DNA of 64,000 nt from Treponema sp. UBA1747 (GTDB taxonomy: Bacteria; Spirochaetota; Spirochaetia; Treponematales; Treponemataceae). The position numbers were made by a program, and so were the translations under genes. Below the pieces are notes generated by a model. It was not told the DNA's origin, searched no databases, and was given only the letters and a program-made list of their open reading frames with translations. Below are positions 23,467-33,230 of the stretch, one piece after another (the stretch's first letter is position 1; each line of letters opens with the position of its first letter). The stretch is from contig DCHR01000036.1 in assembly GCA_002315375.1 (NCBI GenBank), positions 3,953-67,952 of the forward strand. Reading direction: 5' to 3'.

Positions 23467-24711
23467 ATGGAACTAAAGAATATTATAACCGATAAAATAG
23501 TTTTTGGGGGAAATTGTATTGGGAAAATAAACGGGAAAAACGTTTTTGTCCCCTATGCTGCACCCGGTGAAAAACTTGAAGTAAGAATTACTGAACAAAA
23601 AAATGACTATGATATTGCTGAAATCGTGAATATTCTTGAACCTTCCGAAAACCGTGTAAAACCTGAATGTCCTTATTACGGAATATGCGGCGGGTGCAAT
23701 ATGATGCACATCAGTCCCGACAGGCAGACAGAATACCGAAAGGAAATGCTTTGGGAAATGCTTTCGAATAACGGAGTTGATTTTCCATTGGAAAAAATAC
23801 AGGCAGTAACAGGTCCAGATAAAGGTTACCGTTCCCGTTTCCAGCTTACCGACGGCGGCCTTTCTGAAAAAAGAAAAAATACTATTATTCCAGTTGAAAA
23901 ATGTCTTTGTGCCGAAGCTCCCATCAATAAATACCTTCAGGAAAATCTTCCGGAACAGAGAATAAAAGGCAGGATTCACTTTTTTGGAAGTGAAAGAGCC
24001 CTGGATAATGAAGGAAATGCCCTTGAACTGCCTGTAATTGAAAAACAAGTGGAAAAAACTGTACAAAAAATAATACAATCTAAGAAAAGTACAAAAAAGT
24101 ATAAATTCAAGGAAAATAAATATTTTTCTGGAACAGCTGCTTCACCTGAAAACGAAGTGACAGTCAGAGTATCCGACAAAAAACTTACTTTTGACGTACG
24201 TGGTTTTTTCCAGTCAAACATGTTTGTTTTTGAAAAGACCTGTAACCTTATAAGAGACCTGCTTTTTGAATCTGAAAACATTCTGGATATGTATTCCGGA
24301 TGCGGAAGTCTTTCTGTTTTTGCTGCCGACAAAGCAAAGAAAGTTACACTTGTTGAACACAACAGAGATGCCCTGGTTTTTGCGGAAAGAAACATGGCAG
24401 GCAAAAACCACATCAGTTACGGAATGAGCGGAGAAAACTGGGTTAAAAACTGTTCGGCTGCCTGCCCTCACTTTGAATCAATAATTATTGACCCGCCAAG
24501 AAGCGGTATGGAAAGACCTGTTCTTAATTATCTGATTAATTCGGGAGCTTATCAGATCATTTCCATGAGCTGTGATCCAGCAACCCATGCCAGAGATATT
24601 TCCAGATTGATCCGTAACGGATACGAAATAAAAAGTGTTTATCTTCTGGATTTCTACCCGAATACTTCGCATATAGAAAGCCTGATTGAATTAAGGAAAA
24701 ACATAGATTAA
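23467..24711 (+). CDS. 23S rRNA (uracil-5-)-methyltransferase, RumA/RlmD-type
   Basis: 414 residues from ATG 23467. An N-terminal TRAM domain (about 1-55) is followed by the 4Fe-4S cysteines in CPYYGICGGCNMMH (about 70-83). A Rossmann methyltransferase domain has DMYSGCGSLSVFAA (SAM binding, about 276-289) and a catalytic Cys in SMSCDPATHARD (about 366-377), then FYPNTSHIE. It methylates uridine C5 in rRNA using SAM. The family also includes tRNA TrmA-type and RlmC/RlmCD enzymes, so the precise target is open. A 4-nt gap to the exported propeller protein indicates one transcript. Confidence 0.9.
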   Translation: MELKNIITDKIVFGGNCIGKINGKNVFVPYAAPGEKLEVRITEQKNDYDIAEIVNILEPSENRVKPECPYYGICGGCNMMHISPDRQTEYRKEMLWEMLSNNGVDFPLEKIQAVTGPDKGYRSRFQLTDGGLSEKRKNTIIPVEKCLCAEAPINKYLQENLPEQRIKGRIHFFGSERALDNEGNALELPVIEKQVEKTVQKIIQSKKSTKKYKFKENKYFSGTAASPENEVTVRVSDKKLTFDVRGFFQSNMFVFEKTCNLIRDLLFESENILDMYSGCGSLSVFAADKAKKVTLVEHNRDALVFAERNMAGKNHISYGMSGENWVKNCSAACPHFESIIIDPPRSGMERPVLNYLINSGAYQIISMSCDPATHARDISRLIRNGYEIKSVYLLDFYPNTSHIESLIELRKNID

Positions 24712-24714
24712 GTC

Positions 24715-26490
24715 ATGTCCGGAATAAAAACAAAAATCAAAATACTTTTTTTTATTCTCTTTTTAACCAGTATTCCCCTGACAGCCCAGACCCAGCTGTC
24801 AAACCTTAATACGTCCTGGACTCAGGTTTTAGGAGGAAAATTCCTTACAAAGCCTGTTCTGACCCCTTATGGATTTATAGGCATTACAGACGGACGTTCA
24901 ATTGAATCCATTTCTAATTCAGGCAAAATAATATGGGAACAGAATTTCAGTGTGAATTCCCAGACCATTCTGAATGTTATTTCAAAGGATTTTCTTCTCT
25001 GTGTTTCAAACGGAGGAAAACGGATTACCCTTTTCAATCCTTCAGGAGTTCCTCTCTGGAACAAGCTTCTGGATTATGAGATCTGTTTTCAGGCTTATGA
25101 AGGTCGCGACGGACGTTTCTTTGTAAGAGGAAAAAATGTAATTTCCTGTTTCAGCATAAACGGAATCTGCAAGTGGAAACTTGATACCGAAAACCAGTCT
25201 GATTTACCTCTTCAGGAACTTGAAGACGGAAGCCTCATCCTTTTTTTGAAGGAACTGGTAAACGGAAAAACAAGGGCCCTTAGAATTACTCCCTTCGGTG
25301 AAATAATTGAAGACATTATTTTTGCAGGTGAAATTCTTTCTGCAACCACAAGCGAAAAAGGAATCTTCCTGACTTTTTCTGACGGATCTTCCGGACTTTT
25401 CGGTTTATCCAGAGAAAAAGGAAAATCAAAAGCAGATAACAAATATGTTCTGGATCCGGATGTTTTCGGAAAAAACACCTCTAGTTTTTTTGTTTCGGAC
25501 AACAGAAATCCCTCCGGAGTTTTTGTTACTTCAAATAAAAAAGATGTCAGACTTTTTTACCTCAATACAGAAAACGGATCAATTATCTGGGATTTATTAA
25601 TTCCTGATTTCGATATTAAGAAAATAGTTGAAACAAAACTTTCAGATGAAGGATTTTTCATCTGTGATAATCGGCAGGGCTTCTTCATTAATCTTTCGGG
25701 AACTTTACAGTGGAACTGTCTCCTTCCCGAAAACCAGAACCGGAATAAATGGAATTATGCTCTCTTTACAGAAAACAATACTCTTGTAATCTGCAAGGAC
25801 AACTGGAGCATTGAAGGATATAAAGTTGAACAGCATACAGGAATCAAAACATCAGATATAAAATATGATTATTACCTTGATTATCTGACCATTGATTCTT
25901 CTGTTTATTCCACGATTTATCAGGACCGGATGGATAAAGAAATAACAGGCAAAGAACGCTATAAAAAGCTTGAAGCCGGTTTTTACGGAAAAAAAGAAAT
26001 CGTATATACTTCAGACATTCTCAGTGCCTGCCAGGCCTACATGAAAACCAATAAAGAAAGCAGTTTCGGTTCCAGAGAAGGTCCTTCTGTTTTTATGGCA
26101 AATACTTCTGACATGGAATCCTTATTGAACCAGCTTCCTCTGTACGGAACCCGTTATACAACAAATCTGACGGCAAAACTCCTGGGACAGGAAACCAACA
26201 ATTCCATTTTAAACTGCATTGTTACGGGAATAAAAAAAGATGGTTATGATCCTGACGGAGAAATACTTGAAGCCCTGCGCCTTTTAAGTGCAAAAACCCC
26301 GGCAAGAAATACAGTATTACAACGGAATATTTGTGATGCAGTTTATTCTATCTGCCGGTTTATGGGACGTCCTGCTTTCAATAAAAACGGAAAAGACATT
26401 CTTAAAGATTTGATGTATCCTTCAAATAGTTCTACAGTAAGAACAAAAGCCCGTGATACAATGGAAAAAATTGCTGCTCTGGAGAATTAA
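24715..26490 (+). CDS. Exported beta-propeller (PQQ-like repeat) protein, hypothetical
   Basis: 591 residues with a signal peptide (about 1-24, ending PLTAQT), so secreted to the periplasm. Residues about 30-380 contain repeated blade-like units with SGKIIWEQ, SGVPLWNKL, NGICKWKL, NGSIIWDLL and SGTLQWNCL; this W-ending repeat is typical of PQQ-binding-like propellers such as BamB. The last 170 residues are helical and HEAT-like (AKTPARNTVLQ). No enzymatic motif. It could be a scaffold in outer-membrane assembly, but no partner is nearby; the same operon holds an rRNA methyltransferase and a double-receiver protein. Confidence 0.7.
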   Translation: MSGIKTKIKILFFILFLTSIPLTAQTQLSNLNTSWTQVLGGKFLTKPVLTPYGFIGITDGRSIESISNSGKIIWEQNFSVNSQTILNVISKDFLLCVSNGGKRITLFNPSGVPLWNKLLDYEICFQAYEGRDGRFFVRGKNVISCFSINGICKWKLDTENQSDLPLQELEDGSLILFLKELVNGKTRALRITPFGEIIEDIIFAGEILSATTSEKGIFLTFSDGSSGLFGLSREKGKSKADNKYVLDPDVFGKNTSSFFVSDNRNPSGVFVTSNKKDVRLFYLNTENGSIIWDLLIPDFDIKKIVETKLSDEGFFICDNRQGFFINLSGTLQWNCLLPENQNRNKWNYALFTENNTLVICKDNWSIEGYKVEQHTGIKTSDIKYDYYLDYLTIDSSVYSTIYQDRMDKEITGKERYKKLEAGFYGKKEIVYTSDILSACQAYMKTNKESSFGSREGPSVFMANTSDMESLLNQLPLYGTRYTTNLTAKLLGQETNNSILNCIVTGIKKDGYDPDGEILEALRLLSAKTPARNTVLQRNICDAVYSICRFMGRPAFNKNGKDILKDLMYPSNSSTVRTKARDTMEKIAALEN

Positions 26491-26491
26491 T

Positions 26492-27559
26492 ATGAATACT
26501 AAAAAGGTTTCTGATTATATTTCCTCTCTGAAAGAAAAAACAAATGAAATTGAAAGTCTTTTGTCGGGTTCAAATTCAAATGAAATTACCATAAGGAATC
26601 TGGCTGAAGAGATTCATTCAATTTCTGAAAAACTCAGGGATTCCACCCTTGAAAGAGAAGAAACATCAATTCCTGATTTAAAGGGAAAAAAGATTCTCCT
26701 TGTTGAAGACAACAACATCAATCTTATGGTTGAAGTAGCCTTCATGAAAAAAACAGGAGCAACTGTTGAAACTGCTGAAAACGGACTGGAAGCAGTTGAA
26801 AAAATTCTAAACTCTGAAAAAAACGATGCAAAATTTGACCTGGTATTTATGGATATGCAGATGCCGGTTATGAATGGTGTTGAAGCTGTTAAAACTTTGA
26901 AAAATCACAGTTCAAAATACGCAAATACTATTCCAATTGTAACATTAACAGGAAGCGGACTGGATTCTGAAAAATCAACCATAGAAAGTCTTGGAATTAA
27001 CGGTTACATATTAAAACCTGTAACAGCAAAGCAGATGTATCTCTATTGCGAAAACATTCTTCAAACCGGATATATAAGCTCTTCTGAAAAAGAAATCGAA
27101 AAAGGAAATAAAACTGACATCAAGCCAGAGAGCAAACCGGCTCCAAATACAGCCGCTAATTCTTCTTTCCCTGATTTTTCAAGTAAAAATGTACTTGTTG
27201 TCGACGACAACAAACTGAATGTTGAAATCATCAACCTTATGCTCAAAAAAACCGGAGCCTCTTTCGTAAATGCTTTCGACGGCCAGGAGGCTTTGAATAT
27301 GTATCTTGAATCAGATGAAAAACATTTCGATATGATACTTATGGATATTCAGATGCCTGTAATGAATGGCAACGAATGTGCTGCAAAAATCCGTGCTTCG
27401 GGAAGATCAGATGCTTCTTTACCTATTATTGCTATTTCAGCAAATGCCTTCCAGGAAGACAAAGACAAAAGTCTCCAGGCCGGAATTAATTTCCACATGA
27501 GTAAACCAGTCAACATGAAAAGTCTTCACGCAAAAATGGTTGAACTTTTTGATTTATAA
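26492..27559 (+). CDS. Double receiver-domain response regulator without an output domain
   Basis: 355 residues from ATG 26492, which has GGAG 8 nt upstream. Residues about 1-55 are predicted coiled coil. Receiver 1 (about 63-190) has the acidic pair VEDNN and the phospho-Asp in FMDMQMPVMNG; receiver 2 (about 230-353) has VDDNK and LMDIQMPVMNG, with the Lys of SKPVN near its end. No DNA-binding or enzymatic output domain follows. Such stand-alone tandem receivers act in phosphorelays (CheY/Spo0F style) or are released from hybrid kinases. The cognate kinase is not in the window. Confidence 0.88.
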   Translation: MNTKKVSDYISSLKEKTNEIESLLSGSNSNEITIRNLAEEIHSISEKLRDSTLEREETSIPDLKGKKILLVEDNNINLMVEVAFMKKTGATVETAENGLEAVEKILNSEKNDAKFDLVFMDMQMPVMNGVEAVKTLKNHSSKYANTIPIVTLTGSGLDSEKSTIESLGINGYILKPVTAKQMYLYCENILQTGYISSSEKEIEKGNKTDIKPESKPAPNTAANSSFPDFSSKNVLVVDDNKLNVEIINLMLKKTGASFVNAFDGQEALNMYLESDEKHFDMILMDIQMPVMNGNECAAKIRASGRSDASLPIIAISANAFQEDKDKSLQAGINFHMSKPVNMKSLHAKMVELFDL

Positions 27560-27573
27560 ATAAAAGCTGTAAT

Positions 27574-28317
27574 TTAAAGAGACATTCTTTCAATTAAATT
27601 TGCAGTTTCTTCATCTCCAAAACGGCGGTAAATTTCTGCCATTTTACTTAAGAAAAATGCATCTTCACTTTTGGAAAATTTTAATTCCAGGGCTCTTTCA
27701 TAAACGTCCAGTGCCAGTTCATCAGAAATGACGCCGTCAATATTGTGATGAAGAATTGCCAGAGTAAAAGAAATTACTTCAGGAAAGAAGAGCCTGAAAT
27801 ATTCGTAGGAATATTCCATAAGGATTACCTGTTCAAGGAGAAGAAAAGCGTCATAGTATTCACCGCGGATTACAAGCTCTTCGGAAAGGATGTATCCATA
27901 ATCCATAAAATCTTCACGGGTGTACCATCTTTTTAAACTGAAGGAACTTCTTGTTTTCTGAATATGGATAAACTCACGGACGGCATCATCTTCCCTTCCC
28001 CGCATTAAATCCAGAACAATAAGCTTGGCCCAGGATTCATCATCATTTCTGTCCATAAGCCATTTGCGATAATCAAAATTTTCCTCTGAAGATTTTTTTG
28101 ACCTGAACTGATGAAAAAAAGATTCATTGAAAATCTGCCTCTGTCTTGTATCAGAAAGAACTCTATAAGCCTGATTCAGTTCATTGAAGGCTTCTTTCTG
28201 AGAAGAATCTCCCAGACTGTCCGGATGATAAAGTTTGGCCTTTTCGCGGTAAGCATGTTTAATTTCACTTAAAGAGGCATTGGGAGATACTCCAAGAATC
28301 TTGTAACAATTTTTCAT
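27574..28317 (-). CDS. DnaJ-domain protein with helical C-terminal repeats
   Basis: 247 residues. The N-terminal J domain (about 1-65) has the essential HPD tripeptide in KLYHPDSLGD and NQAYRVLSD at its end. The Gly/Phe and zinc domains of true DnaJ are absent. The rest is helical and TPR-like, ending with DEETANLIERMSL. It would stimulate an Hsp70 on specific clients. Last gene of the V-ATPase transcription unit, 12 nt after the UspA-like gene, and convergent with the double-receiver gene with only 14 nt between. Confidence 0.85.
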   Translation of the reverse strand: MKNCYKILGVSPNASLSEIKHAYREKAKLYHPDSLGDSSQKEAFNELNQAYRVLSDTRQRQIFNESFFHQFRSKKSSEENFDYRKWLMDRNDDESWAKLIVLDLMRGREDDAVREFIHIQKTRSSFSLKRWYTREDFMDYGYILSEELVIRGEYYDAFLLLEQVILMEYSYEYFRLFFPEVISFTLAILHHNIDGVISDELALDVYERALELKFSKSEDAFFLSKMAEIYRRFGDEETANLIERMSL

Positions 28318-28329
28318 GGATAAAATAAA

Positions 28330-28821
28330 CTACAGATTTTTAAACAATCTGTCAATTTCAGGTTTCTGAACAAAAAGAACGGGAACTTTTGATGAAAGGA
28401 GAATATTCTTTTCATTATCCGATGAAGAACTTCTGTGAGCTTTACCGGAATCATTTTCATTTCCGCCAACAAGAAGCAGATCTGCTTCGTACTTATCAGC
28501 AGCCTTTACGATTTCTGAAAAAACTCCGCCTTGAAGGAGTTCAGTTTCTACACGAACTCCTTTGGTGAGGGCCAGTCTTTCAACATACTTCAGATAGTTT
28601 GTTCCGTCTTTTGTAAACTGATCCTCGTAATCAGATTTTTCTTCATCGATGAGGAATTTATTGAGGGAAAGAAATTTCAGAGTTGCTGTATCAACTACAT
28701 AAACAACTTTCATTTTCAGGTTGTAACAACGAGCCATCATAATTCCATACATAGCAGCATGAATTGATGCTTCTGAACCATTTACTGCAACGATAATCTT
28801 TTTAAAAAAATCTTTTGCCAT
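28330..28821 (-). CDS. Universal stress protein (UspA family)
   Basis: 163 residues. The N-terminal strand IIVAVNGSEAS and the later LLLVGGNENDSGKAHRSSSSD (split here as LLLVGG and SSSD) match the UspA nucleotide-binding pattern; the usual G-2x-G-9x-G-(S/T) loop is only partly kept, so ATP binding is uncertain. Single-domain, cytoplasmic. Placed 12 nt downstream of V-ATPase subunit D and before the J-domain gene, suggesting stress-linked co-expression with the ATPase. Confidence 0.85.
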   Translation of the reverse strand: MAKDFFKKIIVAVNGSEASIHAAMYGIMMARCYNLKMKVVYVVDTATLKFLSLNKFLIDEEKSDYEDQFTKDGTNYLKYVERLALTKGVRVETELLQGGVFSEIVKAADKYEADLLLVGGNENDSGKAHRSSSSDNEKNILLSSKVPVLFVQKPEIDRLFKNL

Positions 28822-28833
28822 GATTTACCCCCG

Positions 28834-29454
28834 TTACTTATTTCCCCTTTTTTTCAAAGCCTTGAGGACAAAAACATTTTCACGTTCACGTTCTTCAAGA
28901 ACACTTTCAATATATTTTTCGGTTTCAATTGTCTGAGGAATAATCATTTTATCCAGAGCATTAACGCGTCTCTGGGTTTTTCTTACTTCTTCTGCAAGAC
29001 GCCAGACGATGGTTCGGATTGAAGCCATCTGTGTAAGAAGTCCCAGAAGATCAAAGAAATTATTGATTACTTCGTCTGTATTCGAATCCGTTCCCAGGAA
29101 TGAATAGAAAAGTTCCTTCTTGGGAAGTTCAACATCCAGAGTTTCGAAAGTCTGTCCGCCAAGTGTTACAGTTTTTTCAGTCATTCCGAATTCATAATGA
29201 ACGGAATGAGAGATTCTTTCTACCTGGTCAGCACCATCGCGGATAAGCATCTTCTTCAATGCCGGGTATGCTTTCTGGACTGCCTTATCAATTTCAGTTT
29301 CCAGAAGCTGAACTTTCTGAACCATGTGCATCAATTCCCTTACAAGAATTTCACGCTTTTCTTCCAGAAGTTCATAACCGTTGGAAGAAACAGCAAGCTG
29401 TTCCTTCATAGTGAGAAGATTTGATTTTGTTGGTGCAATATTAAGCTTTGCCAT
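28834..29454 (-). CDS. atpD: V-type ATP synthase subunit D
   Basis: 206 residues, largely two long helices forming the central rotor shaft. The N-terminal segment (APTKSNLLTMKEQLAV) and the C-terminal segment (RVNALDKMIIPQTIETEKYI) are the family signatures. It connects the A3B3 head to the membrane rotor. The start overlaps the end of subunit B by 14 nt, giving translational coupling. Confidence 0.95.
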   Translation of the reverse strand: MAKLNIAPTKSNLLTMKEQLAVSSNGYELLEEKREILVRELMHMVQKVQLLETEIDKAVQKAYPALKKMLIRDGADQVERISHSVHYEFGMTEKTVTLGGQTFETLDVELPKKELFYSFLGTDSNTDEVINNFFDLLGLLTQMASIRTIVWRLAEEVRKTQRRVNALDKMIIPQTIETEKYIESVLEERERENVFVLKALKKRGNK

Positions 29455-30814
29455 ATTTTTCGATATATTCGTCTCTGATACGGAACCATTCAGTCTGAGG
29501 CAGTTCTTTCAGAACATCCCAACCAATGCTCAATGTTTCTTCAATTGTGCGGTCTTCAAATTCGCCCTGTCCAAGGAATTCATTTTCAAATCTGGTACCG
29601 AATTTCAAATACTGTTTATCAAGGTCAGAAAGTTCTTCTTCACCGATAATTGCAGCAAGGTTTCGGATAGATTTTACTTTTGAATAAGAAGCAAAAAGCT
29701 GGCTTGAAACATCAGCGTGGTCTTCACGGGTCATTTCTTTACCGATACCGTCTTTCATAAGACGACTAAGACTTGGAAGACCTGAAACAGGAGGATAAAG
29801 ACCTTTCTGGGAAAGTTCGCGGTCAAGTACAATCTGTCCTTCTGTAATGTATCCTGTAAGGTCAGGAATTGGATGAGAAATATCATCGTTAGGCATTGAA
29901 AGAATTGGAATCTGTGTAATAGATCCGTTGGAACCTTTAATCTTTCCGGCTCTTTCGTAAAGTTCAGCAAGGTCAGAATAAAGATATCCAGGATATCCTT
30001 TACGGCCAGGAACTTCACCACGAGTTGTAGAGATTTCACGGAGAGCTTCACAATAGTTGGTCATATCTGTCATTACAACCAGAACATGTTTTCCTTTTTC
30101 GTAGGCAAGATATTCAGCAGCAGTAAGAGCACAGCGAGGTGTAATAGTACGTTCGATTGAAGGTGCATCTGCAAGTGAAAGGAACATAACTACATTTGAA
30201 AGTACACCAGACTGTTCGAAAGTATCCTGGAAGAATTTTGAAACGTCGTATTTGATACCCATTCCTGCAAAAACCATAACGAACTCTTCATCCGAATTGC
30301 GGAGTTTTGCCTGACGGATAATCTGAGCAGCAAGCTTGTTATGAGGAAGACCGTTTCCGGAGAAAATAGGAAGCTTCTGTCCGCGAACAAGAGAGTTCAT
30401 TCCGTCGATTGCAGAAATACCTGTCTGGATAAAGTCCCTAGGATAAACACGGGCGAAAGGATTGATTGGATATCCGTTTACATTCATTTTTTTAGATGAA
30501 ATGATTTCAGGATAACCATCAATTGGTTTTCCAAGTCCGTTGAAAACACGACCAAGAAGTCCGTCCCCTACTCTCAGTTTGAGTGGTTCTTCAAGGAATT
30601 CACAGGTTGTTTCATCAATATCCAGACCGGTTGTATTACCGAAAATCTGTACGACTACAGCTTCATCGCTTACATCAATAACACGTCCGGTTCTTTTTTC
30701 ACCGAAACGGTCACGAAGCATAACTGTTTCACCGTAGAATACATTTTCTGTTTTCTTCATTACAACAATTGGTCCATCGACCATTGTCATACCTTTATAT
30801 TCAACACCTTTCAT
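29441..30814 (-). CDS. atpB: V-type ATP synthase subunit B
   Basis: 457 residues. The non-catalytic/regulatory subunit of the head: it has the ATP-synthase family features GLGKPIDG and PIFSGNGLPHNKLAAQI in place of an intact Walker A, and the family signature PSLSRLMKDGIGK near the C-terminus. It alternates with subunit A in the hexamer. SD AAAGG 8 nt before ATG; gap of 24 nt after subunit A. Confidence 0.96.
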   Translation of the reverse strand: MKGVEYKGMTMVDGPIVVMKKTENVFYGETVMLRDRFGEKRTGRVIDVSDEAVVVQIFGNTTGLDIDETTCEFLEEPLKLRVGDGLLGRVFNGLGKPIDGYPEIISSKKMNVNGYPINPFARVYPRDFIQTGISAIDGMNSLVRGQKLPIFSGNGLPHNKLAAQIIRQAKLRNSDEEFVMVFAGMGIKYDVSKFFQDTFEQSGVLSNVVMFLSLADAPSIERTITPRCALTAAEYLAYEKGKHVLVVMTDMTNYCEALREISTTRGEVPGRKGYPGYLYSDLAELYERAGKIKGSNGSITQIPILSMPNDDISHPIPDLTGYITEGQIVLDRELSQKGLYPPVSGLPSLSRLMKDGIGKEMTREDHADVSSQLFASYSKVKSIRNLAAIIGEEELSDLDKQYLKFGTRFENEFLGQGEFEDRTIEETLSIGWDVLKELPQTEWFRIRDEYIEKYGKA

Positions 30815-30838
30815 AGTTTTACCTTTCTTTATAAGCGG

Positions 30839-32578
30839 TTACATTAAATCTGCAAACTGTGTATCCATGTGTGTACGCACATTCTGAATCTCTTCGACTT
30901 TGTCGTTTGGATAATCATATTTGATACGTACAAGTTCATTACAAACAGGAAGCGTAATAATCTTTGGTAAAGCATATCCCTTTTTAAGAGCATCCAGAGC
31001 TTTGTCGTAGAATTCCATAATCAGTTCAAGAATTACAATCTGCTTTTCAGTTGAACAATATTTATCAACATCGTCGAATGCATTCTGCTGAAGGAATCCG
31101 TTTTTGATCATATCAGCAACTATCAGAACAAGACGTTCAGCATCAGGAAGAGCATCAGGTCCGATAAGGCGAACAATCTGCTGAAGTCTCTGTTCATTCT
31201 TAAGAAGGTCCAGAGATTTCTGACGGAGTTTTGCCCAAAGAGGATTATGGAGCTGCCACCAGTCACGAACTTCATCTGCGTATTCAGAATAAGAATCAAT
31301 CCATCCGATTGCAGGATAATGACGTGCATTTGCCAGTTCACGGTCCAGTGCCCAGAAACAACGGATAAAGCGTTTTGTATGCTGAGTTACCGGTTCAGAG
31401 AAGTCACCACCTGGAGGCGAAACTGCTCCAATGATTGAAACTGAACCTTCCTGCTGTGACAGGCTGGTTACACGACCTGCGCGTTCATAGAAGGAAGCAA
31501 GGCGTGTTGGAAGATATGCAGGGAATCCTTCTTCTGCAGGCATTTCTTCCATACGTCCCGAAAGTTCACGCAAAGCTTCTGCCCAGCGTGATGTAGAGTC
31601 AGCCATAATAGCAACGTGCATTCCCATATCTCTGAAGTATTCAGCAAGTGTAATACCTGAGTAAAGGGAAACTTCACGGGCTGCAACAGGCATGTTTGAT
31701 GTATTGGCAATAAGAATTGTACGTTCCATAATAGAACGTCCTGTTCTCGGGTCAATCAGTTCAGGGAATTCAGAAAGAACTTCGGTCATTTCGTTTCCGC
31801 GTTCACCACAACCAATGTAAACAATCAGGTCTGCATCACACCATTTTGCAACGGCATGCTGAGTCATTGTTTTTCCGGTTCCGAAACCACCAGGAATTGC
31901 AGCTGTTCCACCTTTTGAAAGCGGGAAGAAAACGTCGATAACGCGCTGTCCTGTAACAAGAGGTTCAGAAACAGAAAGTTTTTCAGCAAAAGGACGAGGT
32001 TTGCGAACCGGCCAGTACTGGGAAAGCTTGATTTCTTCATCAAGTTCTGTTGTACCGATTACATCATCAACAGTGTAATCACCGGAACCTTTGAAAGTTT
32101 TTAATACCCGTCCGCGGATTGTTGGAGGTACCATAATACTCTGAGTGATTGATTCTGTTTCTTTTACAGTTCCCAGAACAATACCCATTTTAATGGCATC
32201 GCCTTCGTTCATTACAGCGTCAAAATGCCACTTCTTTTCAGTATCAAGGGGTTCACTTCTTTCGCCTGGAAGAAGGAATGCTCCGGAAGCTTCATACATT
32301 GTTTTGAGAGGACGCTGGATACCATCGTAAATAGTTCCCACAAGTCCAGGTCCAAGACGAAGTGATAAAGGACGCTGCTGGCTCACAACTTTTTCACCAA
32401 CATACATACCAGTATCTTCTTCATAAACCTGAATAGTAGCGTTTCCCTTATTCTGGCGGATAATTTCACCAATAAGACGGGCTTCACCAACATCAACAAC
32501 GTCGTAAAGACCACATCCGTCAAGTCCTGAAGCATAGATAATAGGACCCGAGATTTTTGTTATTTTACCTTCAATCAT
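30839..32578 (-). CDS. atpA: V-type ATP synthase catalytic subunit A
   Basis: 579 residues. The catalytic subunit: Walker A is GGFGTGKT at about residues 230-237, the A-subunit-specific non-homologous insert lies around 90-190, and the catalytic region includes GCGERGNEMTEVL and the SRWAEALRE motif. Bacterial V-type enzymes either make ATP or pump ions. Strong SD (AGGAGG) before ATG. Length matches the family. Confidence 0.97.
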   Translation of the reverse strand: MIEGKITKISGPIIYASGLDGCGLYDVVDVGEARLIGEIIRQNKGNATIQVYEEDTGMYVGEKVVSQQRPLSLRLGPGLVGTIYDGIQRPLKTMYEASGAFLLPGERSEPLDTEKKWHFDAVMNEGDAIKMGIVLGTVKETESITQSIMVPPTIRGRVLKTFKGSGDYTVDDVIGTTELDEEIKLSQYWPVRKPRPFAEKLSVSEPLVTGQRVIDVFFPLSKGGTAAIPGGFGTGKTMTQHAVAKWCDADLIVYIGCGERGNEMTEVLSEFPELIDPRTGRSIMERTILIANTSNMPVAAREVSLYSGITLAEYFRDMGMHVAIMADSTSRWAEALRELSGRMEEMPAEEGFPAYLPTRLASFYERAGRVTSLSQQEGSVSIIGAVSPPGGDFSEPVTQHTKRFIRCFWALDRELANARHYPAIGWIDSYSEYADEVRDWWQLHNPLWAKLRQKSLDLLKNEQRLQQIVRLIGPDALPDAERLVLIVADMIKNGFLQQNAFDDVDKYCSTEKQIVILELIMEFYDKALDALKKGYALPKIITLPVCNELVRIKYDYPNDKVEEIQNVRTHMDTQFADLM

Positions 32579-32588
32579 TTAAGTCCTC

Positions 32589-33212
32589 CTACTCTTCAGA
32601 ACCAAACAGAGCTTCAGAAAGCTCAGCTCTGTCTTTATCAAGGATGCCGTCAACAATCTGGCAAAGTGTAAAGCGGCATTTGATTTCATTGTTTTCTGAA
32701 ACCAGAATGATGCCCTTGTTGTTTTCCAGAACAGAATCTTCATAAACCAATTTATTGAATTCTGTTTTTTCAACACCCTGAAGTTTATCACCGAGAATAT
32801 TTTTCAAAGCAGCTTCAGTTGATTTTTCATCAAGGCCATAAACATAAGCTTTAACTTTGTAATCAGCAAAATCCACTTTCTTGCAGTTCCTGCAAAGCAG
32901 ATCGAGGATTTTTTCATCGCTTACTTTAGAAAGATATTCATTTATATTCTTAATAATAGAGTCCTGAATAAAAGAAACGTAAAAACGTGACTTTTCGAGT
33001 GGAACTGAAGCATTCAGGTCTCTTTCATAATTCTTCAATTTTACTGAAAGATTTTCCTCTGCTTTCTGAATTTCTTCAGAAACTCTTGAGGAAACTGACG
33101 AACTGATTCTTGCGCATTCTTCTTCAGCTTTAACAGCAATACGTTCTGCTTTTTTAGTTGCGTCAGAAATTATCTCTTTATCAAGTATTTCTGTTGATCT
33201 TAATTCTTCCAT
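32589..33212 (-). CDS. atpE: V-type ATP synthase subunit E, divergent
   Basis: 207 residues from ATG 33212, with GGAA 5 nt upstream; a TTG start five codons earlier is poorer. The N-terminal half is a long charged helix (ATKKAERIAVKAEEECARI), the C-terminal half a mixed alpha/beta domain with NNKGIILVSENNEIKCRFTL (read in two parts), as in E subunits where this strand caps the peripheral stalk. Similarity is weak, but position between F and A is the canonical one. It forms the stator stalk with the G/H subunit. Confidence 0.82.
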   Translation of the reverse strand: MEELRSTEILDKEIISDATKKAERIAVKAEEECARISSSVSSRVSEEIQKAEENLSVKLKNYERDLNASVPLEKSRFYVSFIQDSIIKNINEYLSKVSDEKILDLLCRNCKKVDFADYKVKAYVYGLDEKSTEAALKNILGDKLQGVEKTEFNKLVYEDSVLENNKGIILVSENNEIKCRFTLCQIVDGILDKDRAELSEALFGSEE

Positions 33213-33230
33213 AAGATTCCAGTCCAAAAA

